Positions 33,599-42,132 of a DNA stretch of 64,000 nt are shown one piece after another (the first letter of the stretch is position 1; every line of letters begins with the position of its first letter). A model generated the notes under the pieces. That model did no database searches, was not told the DNA's origin, and saw nothing but the letters and a program-made list of their open reading frames with translations. The DNA comes from Synechococcus sp. PROS-U-1 (GTDB lineage: Bacteria > Cyanobacteriota > Cyanobacteriia > PCC-6307 > Cyanobiaceae), in the NCBI RefSeq assembly GCF_014279755.1, contig NZ_CP047951.1, positions 1,488,001-1,552,000 of the forward strand. The letters are read 5' to 3'. The translations under genes were made by a program, and so were the position numbers.

Positions 33599-34725
33599 CC
33601 AACCGGCTCCCGTGGGAGCAGAAGATCCATGCACGTCCCCCCAGCGGAATGGTTACGAGCTTCGATGCGACCGCCGTGGTTCACGGCGATCTGCTGCACG
33701 ATGGCCAATCCAAGGCCGCTTCCACTACGGCTTGAGCGAGCCCGGGAGGGATCCCCCCGGTAGAAGCGTTGAAACATGCGGCTGAGATCGGTCTCACTCA
33801 AGCCAGGGCCGTGATCACGGATGCTGAGCAGCCACCAGCCGCCGCTCTGGCGCACGGTCACATCGACGCTGCTCTCCTCCGGGGAGTAACGCAGGGCATT
33901 GTCGAGAAGGTTGAGCACGGCGCGATGCAGACGACGCTGATCCCCGAGCAAAGGTCCTGATTCGGATCGATCCAGCTGCAACGTGACCTGGCGCTCCTCT
34001 GCGATCGGGCGAATGGATCCCCAAGCACTGTCGACCAGATCCTCAAGGGTGATGGGGACATAGTCGCTGTATTCCTGGGGCAGGCTGTTCTCCAGCCGAG
34101 ACAACTCCAGCAGATCCTCCACCAGCAACTGAAGACGTCGAAGTTCTTTCTGCAACCGTTGCACCAGAGCCGTGTCTTCCGAATTCACGGCGAGCTCCAG
34201 CCGATCGCTCACCAGCATCAGGGCTGTCAAAGGTGTCTTGAGCTCATGGGCCACATCACTGACCCAGCGTTCCTGCTGCTGTTGCTGGGCTTCGAGGGAC
34301 TGGCGGCTCTGGATCAACACCAATAAGCATTCATCGCTACCCGGCAGAACCATGGCCTCCAACGGATCCCCCTGCTGCTCCCATTCACAACGCTGGGGGC
34401 GGTGCTGATAGCGGTTGCTGAAGATCACCTCCTCCAACGCGGGAATATCCAGGGCATCACAAAGGTTCATGCCCCGAACCAGGCGATTGCGAGAAATGTG
34501 CAGCAGACGTTCGGCCCGCCCGTTGATGTAAGCGATGGAGTGATCAGGAGCCAGGATCATCCAGCCCTGGGTGGCCGCATCAATCCAGGCCAGAAGCTGG
34601 GGAGCATCCAAAGAGAAAGGGCGCTCCTCGTCGTCTCGCAAGGACGCCAAGACACGGCCTCGACGCTGCAGCACAAGCGTGATCCCGATGCCAGCAGCAA
34701 AGCCGAGTACCGCAGAGATCAACAC
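33595..34725 (-). CDS. phoR: Phosphate-sensor histidine kinase
   Basis: 376 residues. One short N-terminal membrane segment (LISAVLGFAAGIGITLVL) is followed by a PAS domain (WIDAATQGWMILAPDHSIAYINGRAERLL region). The HisKA phosphoacceptor is in VSDVAHELKTPLTAL, and the HATPase part has the N box LLDNALRYSP, the G1 box IRDHGPGLSE and GSGLGLAIV. It phosphorylates PhoB under phosphate limitation. The single-helix plus PAS layout and the adjacent phoB (7-base gap) identify it as PhoR. Confidence 0.93.
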   Translation of the reverse strand: MLISAVLGFAAGIGITLVLQRRGRVLASLRDDEERPFSLDAPQLLAWIDAATQGWMILAPDHSIAYINGRAERLLHISRNRLVRGMNLCDALDIPALEEVIFSNRYQHRPQRCEWEQQGDPLEAMVLPGSDECLLVLIQSRQSLEAQQQQQERWVSDVAHELKTPLTALMLVSDRLELAVNSEDTALVQRLQKELRRLQLLVEDLLELSRLENSLPQEYSDYVPITLEDLVDSAWGSIRPIAEERQVTLQLDRSESGPLLGDQRRLHRAVLNLLDNALRYSPEESSVDVTVRQSGGWWLLSIRDHGPGLSETDLSRMFQRFYRGDPSRARSSRSGSGLGLAIVQQIAVNHGGRIEARNHSAGGTCMDLLLPREPVG

Positions 34726-34732
34726 GTCGCCC

Positions 34733-35449
34733 TCAGCCGAAGCGGTAACCGAAGCCGCGAACCGTACGGATCAACTGGGGGGATGAAGGCTCGTCCTCAA
34801 CCTTTTCCCGCAGCCAGCGAATGTGCACATCCACGGTCTTGGTGTCACCGACGAAATCGACACCCCAGATGTTCTCCAGCAGCTGATCGCGACTCCAGAC
34901 GCGCTTGGGGTTCTGAATGAACAACTCCAGAATTTTGTATTCCTTGGGGGAGAGGGTCAGATCCACGTCATCCCTGGTGACCCTGCATTCATTGGGGAAC
35001 AGACAGAGGTTGGCGTAGCTGTGGGATTCCGCGGGAGAGGCCTCCGTTTGACGGGAACGGCGCAGCAACGCCCTACAGCGCGCCACCAACTCACGCAGCC
35101 CGAAGGGTTTGACCAGGTAATCGTCCGCACCCAACTCGAGCCCGAGCACCCGGTCGGTTTCACTGTCGCGGGCACTGATCACGAGGATCGGGGTGATGTT
35201 GTTGAAGCGACGAAGCTCTCGGCAGAAATCAAGCCCACTAAGACCTGGAAGCATCAGGTCAAGCACAATCAGATCCACCGGATCAGAGGTTGCAGCCATC
35301 ACCAAATTGAGAGCGGCTAAGCCATCTGCACTGGTGAGCACCTCATAGCCCTCCGAGCGCAGGGCCTCACCAACCGTTTCCCGAATGCTGTCGTCGTCTT
35401 CCACCACCAGAAGCCTGCAGGTGGAAATGGCCGCGGACACGGTTGTCAC
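34733..35449 (-). CDS. phoB: Phosphate regulon response regulator
   Basis: 238 residues from a GTG at 35449; other GTG and TTG starts lie within a few codons. The receiver domain has the acidic pair in LLVVEDDDSIRET, the phosphoacceptor Asp in LIVLDLMLPGLSG and the Lys in YLVKPFGLREL. The winged-helix output domain is OmpR/PhoB type (LTLSPKEYKILELF, RDQLLENIWG, VDVHIRWLREK). It activates phosphate uptake and scavenging genes. First gene of the leftward run phoB-phoR-pseudouridine synthase-RodZ-like. No clear Pho box was seen upstream. Confidence 0.94.
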   Translation of the reverse strand: MTTVSAAISTCRLLVVEDDDSIRETVGEALRSEGYEVLTSADGLAALNLVMAATSDPVDLIVLDLMLPGLSGLDFCRELRRFNNITPILVISARDSETDRVLGLELGADDYLVKPFGLRELVARCRALLRRSRQTEASPAESHSYANLCLFPNECRVTRDDVDLTLSPKEYKILELFIQNPKRVWSRDQLLENIWGVDFVGDTKTVDVHIRWLREKVEDEPSSPQLIRTVRGFGYRFG

Positions 35450-35491
35450 GTCCAAAAAGGCAGATACAGCTTCATTCTGTCGATAGCCTTT

Positions 35492-35525
35492 GCCCTAGAG
35501 CGAGAAAAGCGGCTTCGCTTAAGGG
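35492..35525. terminator. Imperfect hairpin upstream of phoB
   Basis: GCCCT-A-GAGCGA pairs with TCGCTT-A-AGGGC (5 bp, an A/A mismatch, then 6 bp including one G-T pair). It lies between the leftward 139-residue membrane gene and phoB. There is no T-run, so it is a terminator-like structure separating the two units, or part of the phoB leader. Confidence 0.4.
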
Positions 35526-35557
35526 CTTCAGAAGACGAATCAAATGAGAAGACAAGA

Positions 35558-35977
35558 TCAGAAGAATTCGTCGAAATTGTCGAAATCAACAGCCTTGAAA
35601 TTGCCCTGTTCCACCTGTTGCATCAGTCGCTCGAGCTGAGCGAACAAGGCTCCACCCGTCAGCAACGACAACAGAAGAGCCACCAGAAGGGCGGCGCCTG
35701 CGGCGAAACCGAAGATCTGAAGGCAGCAGCCGATGAACAACGTCACACCGATCAGAGTGCCGCCGTAACTGAGGTTGATCTCAACTGTCCCCAGAGGCAA
35801 CAGGGGGAGCCGGTCCTGCTTCCAACCATCCAATTTGTTCTGCACTTGGCGACCGAAGGTCAAACCGCAGAGCACTCCCATCAACAAGCCAATACCAGCC
35901 AGCAAGTAGGGCGGCTGGGGCAGGGTCATCATCTGGAGCAGCTGTTCAAGCTCCTGGGCGCTGATCTCCTCAGGCAT
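35558..35977 (-). CDS. Membrane protein of unknown function, 139 residues
   Basis: An acidic amphipathic N-terminus (MPEEISAQELEQLLQMM) is followed by three or four hydrophobic helices (YLLAGIGLLMGVLCGLTFG; LIGVTLFIGCCLQIF; GAALLVALLLSLLTGGALF). A short acidic tail ends DNFDEFF. The topology suggests a small plasma- or thylakoid-membrane protein. It lies 41 bases downstream of the periplasmic-binding-protein gene in the same direction, so cotranscription is possible. Confidence 0.65.
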   Translation of the reverse strand: MPEEISAQELEQLLQMMTLPQPPYLLAGIGLLMGVLCGLTFGRQVQNKLDGWKQDRLPLLPLGTVEINLSYGGTLIGVTLFIGCCLQIFGFAAGAALLVALLLSLLTGGALFAQLERLMQQVEQGNFKAVDFDNFDEFF

Positions 35978-36018
35978 CGACGCCGATCACAAAGAACAGC
36001 GACCTTAGCGATCTCAGC

Positions 36019-37212
36019 TCAAGGTTCCCAGCTTTGTGAGCCAAGAAAGGTGAGTTCGACAAAGTCACTGGCGTCATGATCATCCCGACCCATCTGAAGG
36101 CGAAAGCCTCCCAGATCGAGATCACGGATGGACTCCAGGGCTTGGACGAGGGCTTGACGGGACGGATTCTTGCCGGCTCGCTCAAGCGCTTCAGTGATCA
36201 TCCGCGCCGCGAGATAGCCCTCAAAACTGGTGAAGCCAAAACCCGATGATTTATCACTCAACCGCAAACAGCGTTGATAGTCAGCCACAACAGGAATCCA
36301 GCGATTCCAGGGGAACGGAACCACCTGGGCCACACCGATGCCATTGGCTTCGCCGACCGGCATCGCCTTCTGCAGAGCCTGGGTGCCCACAAACGACACA
36401 TTCATGATCTGAGCGCGGCTGCCCCGATTCCGCAGTGCACTGGACAGGGCAGCAGAACTCACATACGCAGAAACGAGCACGATTCCGTTGGGATTGGTCG
36501 CTATCAGATCGTCCAGTGCTTCTCCCACCTGGGCTGAATTGCGCTGCACAGTGGTGACAACAACGGGTTTCAACCCGTGGCGGCTGAGGGCGGCCAGGGC
36601 ACCGTCGAGACCATCCTGACCAAAGGCATCGTCCTGATAAACAATCGCAATGCGATGGTGCGCATCGCGCACCAGCTCATCGACCATCGCCGCGATCTCA
36701 CGTCGATAACTGGTGCGCATGTTGAACACCATGCGTAGGTCAGGCTGTCGGAACAAACTGGCCCCGGTCATGGGAGCCACCAATGGCACCGAAGCCTCCT
36801 CAATCAAAGGAAGCGCGACCTTGGTCGTGGGCGTGCCCACGTAACCGAACAACGCCAGCAGATCATTGCGATTCAACAATTGACGCGTGTTGATCAGCGT
36901 CTGAGGCGGCTCGTATTTGTCATCAAGACTGATCAACTGAATTTTGCGACCGTGAATCCCTCCCTCACGGTTCACAGCCTCAAACCAGGCCAACGCCCCG
37001 CGTCGATAGTCCAAACCGAGTTGCGCCGAAGGGCCTGAGAGTGGCAATGACTGGCCAAGCACCAGAGCGTTGGGATCTGTCCCGCCTCCGGAGGACTGGG
37101 CGGCGACTGGGCGAGGTTGAAGCAGCGTCAGCAGTCCACTGCTCAACAACACCCAGCACGTCAGAGTGATGCCAGAACTGCGCCGCAGATGGCCTCCAAG
37201 AAACAGAAGCAC
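36019..37212 (-). CDS. Type I periplasmic binding protein (Peripla_BP_6, amino-acid/amide type)
   Basis: 397 residues from a GTG at 37212. A long signal peptide (LTCWVLLSSGLLTLL, cleavage near VAAQ) precedes the LivJ-like fold: LVLGQSLPLSGPSAQLG, the inter-lobe region GYVGTPTTKVALPLI, PLVAPMTGASLF, HRIAIVYQDDAFGQDGLDG and FTSFEGYLAARMITEAL. This family binds amino acids, amides or urea in the periplasm. No ABC permease or ATPase genes are adjacent. Instead the gene is divergent from a pentameric ligand-gated channel, with the two coding regions overlapping by 24 bases at their 5' ends. Confidence 0.88.
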   Translation of the reverse strand: MLLFLGGHLRRSSGITLTCWVLLSSGLLTLLQPRPVAAQSSGGGTDPNALVLGQSLPLSGPSAQLGLDYRRGALAWFEAVNREGGIHGRKIQLISLDDKYEPPQTLINTRQLLNRNDLLALFGYVGTPTTKVALPLIEEASVPLVAPMTGASLFRQPDLRMVFNMRTSYRREIAAMVDELVRDAHHRIAIVYQDDAFGQDGLDGALAALSRHGLKPVVVTTVQRNSAQVGEALDDLIATNPNGIVLVSAYVSSAALSSALRNRGSRAQIMNVSFVGTQALQKAMPVGEANGIGVAQVVPFPWNRWIPVVADYQRCLRLSDKSSGFGFTSFEGYLAARMITEALERAGKNPSRQALVQALESIRDLDLGGFRLQMGRDDHDASDFVELTFLGSQSWEP

Positions 37213-38418
37213 TGGAACATTCTTGCCGTTGTTTCAATTCTGCTTGCCGGTCTTCTGGCGTTCTCCGGCATCAACAGGCTTGATGTGGGTCGTGTCCCCA
37301 GCCGTGATGCGTTGCGGTTGTCATCGGCATCGCGGGCCCTGACGACAGACAGTCGCCGGATGCGCGGAGACGGCTGGACCTCCCTGCGGGGAGAAAAGCT
37401 TTCGGACCAGGAGATGGTCCTGGATCAACAGGGTCTGGAGGAGGCGGACTATCACGTGCAGGTGGGGATTTACGCCACCAGCACCTACGACCTGGACCTG
37501 AGCATCCCCAGTTACTCCTCCAACGGTTACGTCTGGATGCGCTGGGGAGAAGAGCTGCAGAGCTACCTGAGCGAGCGGGATCAAACGATTGAACAGGGAA
37601 TCACCTTGGTGAACGGATTGCTCTCCGACGCCGATCCAGTGCTGACGCCAATGTCATCGGCCCCTGTGCACAACGACGACGGAACCTATTACCAACTGTT
37701 CAGCTACATCGGCCGCTTTTACATCGACAAGGCCAGCTTCAGGCACTTTCCCTTTGTGACCGTGAGTCTGCCCCTTGTTCTGGAAATGGAGGATGTGAAT
37801 GGTGCCCTCGACTATCCCCATTTCCGCTTCGAACCCGACATCCAGAACAGTGGAATGGGACTGTTCGCGGAAATCATCGGCTGGTTGAACCGGGGCTGGT
37901 CCATTGCCGAATACAGGCACAACTACGCCACCAATTTCGGATTGGGAGGCAGCGCGGATGACTACAGCCTAGTGATCTTCGACATCTCTTTTGGCACCTC
38001 ATCCTGGTCAGCGTTCTGGCGGTTGATGCTCCCCCTGCTGGTGGTGATGGCCATGGTTTTGCTGGTGTTCAAAGTCCGTGCGGATGAACAGGACGCCCGC
38101 GCAGGAATTCCAGTCACCGTGCTGTTGACCCTGGTGTTCCTCCAGCAGACCTATCGGGAAGAACTCCCCGACTTGCCATTCCTCACCTTTCTGGATCAGG
38201 TGTACGTCATCGCCTATGTGGTCACCCTGCTGGCCTTCATCCTGGTGATCTTCATCGGACGGCGTTACGGGGAGTTGGACGAGATGCCCGAAGGCGACGC
38301 CAAGAACCGCAAACAGCGACGCCTGGAGCAATTGGACGAGATCTGGCCACTCACCGTTGTGATCTTCAGCTCCATCAGCATCTTCGGCTGCTGGATCACG
38401 CTGCCGCCAGGGGGTTGA
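37189..38418 (+). CDS. Prokaryotic pentameric ligand-gated ion channel (Cys-loop superfamily, ELIC/GLIC-like)
   Basis: 409 residues from the ATG at 37189. After an N-terminal hydrophobic segment (11-28) comes a beta-rich extracellular domain with the strand phrase VGIYATSTYDLDLS, the YVWMRW motif (114-119) and the Cys-loop equivalent FRHFPFVTVSLPLVLE (184-199), which keeps the FPF core but has no cysteines, as in bacterial channels. Four membrane helices follow: M1 about 276-297, M2 about 304-322, M3 about 335-357, M4 about 384-405. The M2-M3 linker reads LPDLPFLTFLDQ, very like ELIC. Ion selectivity is unclear: the acidic -1' residue of cation channels is not obvious. Its 3' end overlaps the ABC1 kinase gene by 23 bases. 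Confidence 0.88.
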   Translation: MASKKQKHWNILAVVSILLAGLLAFSGINRLDVGRVPSRDALRLSSASRALTTDSRRMRGDGWTSLRGEKLSDQEMVLDQQGLEEADYHVQVGIYATSTYDLDLSIPSYSSNGYVWMRWGEELQSYLSERDQTIEQGITLVNGLLSDADPVLTPMSSAPVHNDDGTYYQLFSYIGRFYIDKASFRHFPFVTVSLPLVLEMEDVNGALDYPHFRFEPDIQNSGMGLFAEIIGWLNRGWSIAEYRHNYATNFGLGGSADDYSLVIFDISFGTSSWSAFWRLMLPLLVVMAMVLLVFKVRADEQDARAGIPVTVLLTLVFLQQTYREELPDLPFLTFLDQVYVIAYVVTLLAFILVIFIGRRYGELDEMPEGDAKNRKQRRLEQLDEIWPLTVVIFSSISIFGCWITLPPGG

Positions 38419-40045
38419 GGCGTTGAAGCAGACCACCGGCCAACCGCCCGGGGCCGAAGGTTCGCCCAAGCAGACCAACCAGGGCACGAACGTCGTCGGT
38501 GTGCAGTCGGTCGTCACGGATCAACGTCATCAGCAGACGCCGGCGCAGGTCGGCACCATCGCGGCTGAACAGCAGCCGTAAGCCGGCACCGGCGACAGGA
38601 ATCAGCTCCTTGCCAGGGGCGGGTGCGTCCTGGCCGACCACCGCTAGAAGGCTTTCCAGCCGATCCAAGCGCAAGCGACCTGACTCATCAAAAATCACCT
38701 CAAGCAGCTTCTCGCGCATCTCGCTGGTGTCTCCCGCGAGCAGTCGACGGGCCACATAGGGATAGGCGATGGCAATGATCTTGAAGTCGGGATCGAGCCG
38801 CAAAGCCAGTCCTTCCTGGCTGACGACCGCACGGATGATCAACGCGAAGCGGGCCGGCACCCGGAAGGGGTAATCGAACATCAACTCTGAGAATCGATCG
38901 GTGATCGCCTTGAAGTTGAACGAACCAACCGAATCGCCAAGGCTGCCTCCGAGCACTTCCTCCAGCGCAGGAATGATCGGGGTGAGATCAGCGGTGGGGC
39001 TGAGAAAACCAAGGGATTGGAAATCCTGAGCCAAACCGCAGAAATCACGGTTGATCAGATGCACCACTGCACCCGTCAAGGTGAGACGGTCGCTGTCGCT
39101 GATGGAGTCCATCATGCCGAAGTCGACATAGCCCACATGGCCGAGATCCCCAGTACGACCAGGCATTGCGAAAAGATTGCCGGGGTGGGGGTCAGCGTGG
39201 AAGTAGCCAAACTCCAGCAATTGCTGAAGGCCGCAGATCACACCCGTGCGGATCAACGCTGTTGGATCAAGTTGCTGTGAACGCAGCTCGTCGCTGTCGC
39301 GCATTTTGGCGCCATCGATCCAGGTGGTGGTCAAGACCCTGGTGGAGCTGAGCATCCGCTCCACCTTCGGGACATAAACGGCATCGTTCTCAGCGAAAAG
39401 GCCAGAAAACCTCTCGGCGTTGGCCGCTTCCAGGCCGTAATCGATCTCCTCAAACAAGCTGCGGCCAAACTCATCGATGATTCCGCCGAGGCCGAAGCCG
39501 AGATTGAGCGGCAGGAGTGGAGCCGTCATGACACCGAGCGCGCGGATCAGCACCAGATCCCGCCGCAGGATGAAGGTGAGGTTGGGTCGCTGCACCTTGA
39601 CCGCAACCCAGTGCTGGCCCTGCAAGCGGGCTTTGTAGACCTGCCCGAGGCTGGCGGCTGCGATCGGCTTGTCGGGAAACTCCGCAAACAACTCATCGGC
39701 GGGAGCACCGAGCTCCTCACGAATGCATTCCAGGGCAGTGGCATGGGGAAAGGCCGGCAGGTCGTCCTGCAGACGCGTCAATTCCTCCAGCCAATCCCGA
39801 CGCACCAGGTCTGGTCGGGTGGAGAGAGCCTGCCCCAGTTTGATGAAACAAGGCCCCAGCCCAGTGAGGGTGTTGAGAATGCGTCGTGCCAGACCCTGCT
39901 GGACGGCGGGGTCGCTGCTGCCTCCGCGCAGCAGCAACACCAAAACCAGGCCCGCAAGGGACCAGAGCACCTGCACCAGACGCGGGATGGCGACCCAGGG
40001 ACGCAGTAGCAACCAGCCCAGATCCCGCCCGGGGTCGTAACGCAT
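38396..40045 (-). CDS. ABC1/UbiB (AarF) family atypical kinase
   Basis: 549 residues. The ABC1 hallmark FIKLGQALSTRPDL (KxGQ) is near residue 70. Further on are AAASLGQVYKARL, VAVKVQRP with the ATP-contact Lys, FEEIDYGLEAANAERF, the catalytic-loop FHADPHPGNL and the metal-binding YVDFGMMD. Cyanobacterial members are tied to plastoquinone, tocopherol or prenyl-lipid metabolism in thylakoids. It has one likely membrane segment near the start (LAGLVLVLLL). Convergent with the channel gene. Confidence 0.93.
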   Translation of the reverse strand: MRYDPGRDLGWLLLRPWVAIPRLVQVLWSLAGLVLVLLLRGGSSDPAVQQGLARRILNTLTGLGPCFIKLGQALSTRPDLVRRDWLEELTRLQDDLPAFPHATALECIREELGAPADELFAEFPDKPIAAASLGQVYKARLQGQHWVAVKVQRPNLTFILRRDLVLIRALGVMTAPLLPLNLGFGLGGIIDEFGRSLFEEIDYGLEAANAERFSGLFAENDAVYVPKVERMLSSTRVLTTTWIDGAKMRDSDELRSQQLDPTALIRTGVICGLQQLLEFGYFHADPHPGNLFAMPGRTGDLGHVGYVDFGMMDSISDSDRLTLTGAVVHLINRDFCGLAQDFQSLGFLSPTADLTPIIPALEEVLGGSLGDSVGSFNFKAITDRFSELMFDYPFRVPARFALIIRAVVSQEGLALRLDPDFKIIAIAYPYVARRLLAGDTSEMREKLLEVIFDESGRLRLDRLESLLAVVGQDAPAPGKELIPVAGAGLRLLFSRDGADLRRRLLMTLIRDDRLHTDDVRALVGLLGRTFGPGRLAGGLLQRLNPLAAA

Positions 40046-40095
40046 CGCATGGAGCTGAATACAGAGAGAGACTTTAAGGAGATCAGGCGGATTCG

Positions 40096-41499
40096 ATGGC
40101 GCTTCTGCCCCAGCTCACCCGTCGGCTCGGTGAGCCTCTCTTTCTGCCGGCCCATGGCCGGGGGGCCGCGCTTCCTGAAGGGCTGCGTCAGTTGCTGCGA
40201 CGCCGCGCTGGCATCTGGGACCTACCGGAACTACCCGGCCTCGGCGGTCCGCTGGAACCAGATGGTGCCATCGCCGAAAGCCAACGCTGCGCCGCGGCTC
40301 AGATGGGTGTGGCGCGCTGCTGGTACGGGGTGAACGGGGCCACGGGATTGCTTCAGGCCGCTCTTCTGGCGATGGTCAGGCCAGGGGAGCGGGTGCTGCT
40401 TCCTCGCAACGTCCATCGCAGCCTGATTCAGGCTTGCGTTCTTGGGGATCTGCAGCCGGTGCTGTTCGATCTTCCGTTTCAGAGTGACCGGGGGCAGCCT
40501 GCGCCGGTGGATTCCGTCTGGATTGAACGGGTGCTGGAGGCACTGCCGTCCGATGGAGCACCCATCCGCGCTGCGGTTCTGGTGCATCCCACGTATCAGG
40601 GTTATGCCAACGACCCCACAGAGGTGATCCAGCATCTGCAGCAGCGGGGCTGTTGCGTGCTGGTGGATGAAGCCCACGGCTGTCATTTCGCCGCAGGGGT
40701 GAACCATCCCTTGCCCCCCAGCGCTTTGCGCTGCGGCGCTGACCTCGTGGTGCATTCGCTGCAGAAATCAGCCGCAGCCCTGGCGCAAACGGCGGTGCTC
40801 TGGCTGCAGGGGGAGCGTCTGGATCCCGCGCGTGTGGAACGCAGCCTGGGCCTGCTGCAAACAACAAGCCCCAGTGCGCTGCTGCTGGCCTCCTGTGAAG
40901 AAGCCCTTCAACACTGGCAGCGGCGCAAGGGGCGCCAAGAACTGCTGCAGCGTCTTGAAGACGCAGAAGAGCTCGCCGGCGTCTTGCACAAGTACGGAGT
41001 GCCCCTGCTGCACAACCAGGACCCGCTGCGCCTAATCCTGCACACGGGGCAGGCGGGCATCACCGGCCTGGATGCCGACACCTGGTTCATGCCCAGAGGA
41101 CTCGTGGGCGAACTGCCAGAACCAGCAACCCTGACCTTCTGCCTGGGGCTGGCCCGGCACCGAGGGCTGGGGCGCCAGATGAAGCAGCACTGGAAGGAGC
41201 TCCTGCGTGCATACCCCGACCGCGATCCACTGCCACCGTTTGAGGCACCGCCGCTTCCGCTGGTCACCACCACGGAGCACTCACCTGCCAAGGCTTGGCA
41301 TGCAGAGCATCAGCGCGTGGCATTGAACAAAGCGGGCGGCTGCGTAGCGGCGGAATTGCTGTGTCCTTACCCCCCGGGCATCCCACTGCTCGTCCCCGGT
41401 GAGCGACTGGATCGCAACAGGCAAGCCTGGCTCGAACGCCAGCGGCTGTTCTGGGGTGACCAGATCCCCGACAGTCTTTGTGTGGTTAGTGGGGGGTGA
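40096..41499 (+). CDS. Orn/Lys/Arg decarboxylase-family PLP enzyme
   Basis: 467 residues. The N-terminus (LFLPAHGRGAALPEGL) and the sequence GVNGATGLLQAALLAM fit the group III decarboxylase fold. PLP-binding features are LVDEAHGCHFAAG (Asp to the pyridine N, His) and the Schiff-base Lys in VVHSLQKSAAALAQTAVLW. The C-terminal domain ends ELLCPYPPGIPLLVPGERL, the conserved substrate-domain phrase. The length is that of the short cyanobacterial and Bacillus forms, not the 700-residue E. coli enzymes. It probably makes a polyamine precursor such as cadaverine or agmatine; the substrate cannot be fixed. Confidence 0.9.
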   Translation: MALLPQLTRRLGEPLFLPAHGRGAALPEGLRQLLRRRAGIWDLPELPGLGGPLEPDGAIAESQRCAAAQMGVARCWYGVNGATGLLQAALLAMVRPGERVLLPRNVHRSLIQACVLGDLQPVLFDLPFQSDRGQPAPVDSVWIERVLEALPSDGAPIRAAVLVHPTYQGYANDPTEVIQHLQQRGCCVLVDEAHGCHFAAGVNHPLPPSALRCGADLVVHSLQKSAAALAQTAVLWLQGERLDPARVERSLGLLQTTSPSALLLASCEEALQHWQRRKGRQELLQRLEDAEELAGVLHKYGVPLLHNQDPLRLILHTGQAGITGLDADTWFMPRGLVGELPEPATLTFCLGLARHRGLGRQMKQHWKELLRAYPDRDPLPPFEAPPLPLVTTTEHSPAKAWHAEHQRVALNKAGGCVAAELLCPYPPGIPLLVPGERLDRNRQAWLERQRLFWGDQIPDSLCVVSGG

Positions 41500-41545
41500 A
41501 ATCCAGCCCCACAGCCGCTTCAATCCATGCATTCGGCTGTGGTGG

Positions 41546-42076
41546 ATGAAACCTCTGACCTGGCTGGTGCTGATGTTGCTGATCGGCCCCTCCGTTGGGG
41601 CCAGCCCCAATGGTGAGGAATTCATGATCGAGGACATCGATCAGATCACCGAGATCAAGGTGGTCGAGCCGACCACCAACATCATCAAGATCAAGAAAGT
41701 CAAACCGGTCAGGCCGTTGCCACTGCCTCCTCCCAGCCCTGTGGCGACCAAAACCGCCAAACAGAGCAAGCTGATCCAAGTGGTTCAGGGAGCCGCGAGC
41801 TGGTATGGGCCGGGGTTCTACGGCCGAACAACAGCGAACGGTGAGCGCTTCCGAAAGGGCACGTTGACGGCTGCCCATCGGACACTCCCGTTCGGAACCC
41901 GAGTGCGCGTCACCAATCTGAGCAATGGCCGCAGCGTTGTGGTGCGGATCAATGACCGTGGACCGTTCAAGTACCACCGGGTGATCGATCTCGCCCATGG
42001 CGCCGCATCACAGCTCAAGATGATGCAAGCGGGGGAAGTGCCGGTCAAGCTCGAGATTCTCAAGTCATCGCCCTGA
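41546..42076 (+). CDS. rlpA: RlpA-like septal lytic transglycosylase
   Basis: 176 residues from the ATG at 41546; a longer open frame back to 41399 runs inside the decarboxylase gene and is a shadow. A signal peptide (MKPLTWLVLMLLIGPSVGA) and a Pro-rich linker precede a double-psi beta-barrel: GAASWYGPGFYGRTTANGE, TLTAAHRTLPFGTRVRVTN, VVVRINDRGPF with the catalytic Asp, then RVIDLAHGAA. RlpA cleaves peptidoglycan lacking stem peptides. The cyanobacterial form here lacks the SPOR domain of E. coli RlpA. Confidence 0.9.
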   Translation: MKPLTWLVLMLLIGPSVGASPNGEEFMIEDIDQITEIKVVEPTTNIIKIKKVKPVRPLPLPPPSPVATKTAKQSKLIQVVQGAASWYGPGFYGRTTANGERFRKGTLTAAHRTLPFGTRVRVTNLSNGRSVVVRINDRGPFKYHRVIDLAHGAASQLKMMQAGEVPVKLEILKSSP

Positions 42077-42132
42077 AGCAGCGCAAAGCACGCCAGACGA
42101 TCCCAGCCATGGGCAATTGATAGCCTCAATTG

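Noticed and set aside
36019-37212. Binding protein as part of a branched-chain or urea ABC transporter
   Set aside because: No permease or ATPase genes on either side; the only membrane partner is the divergent pLGIC-like channel.
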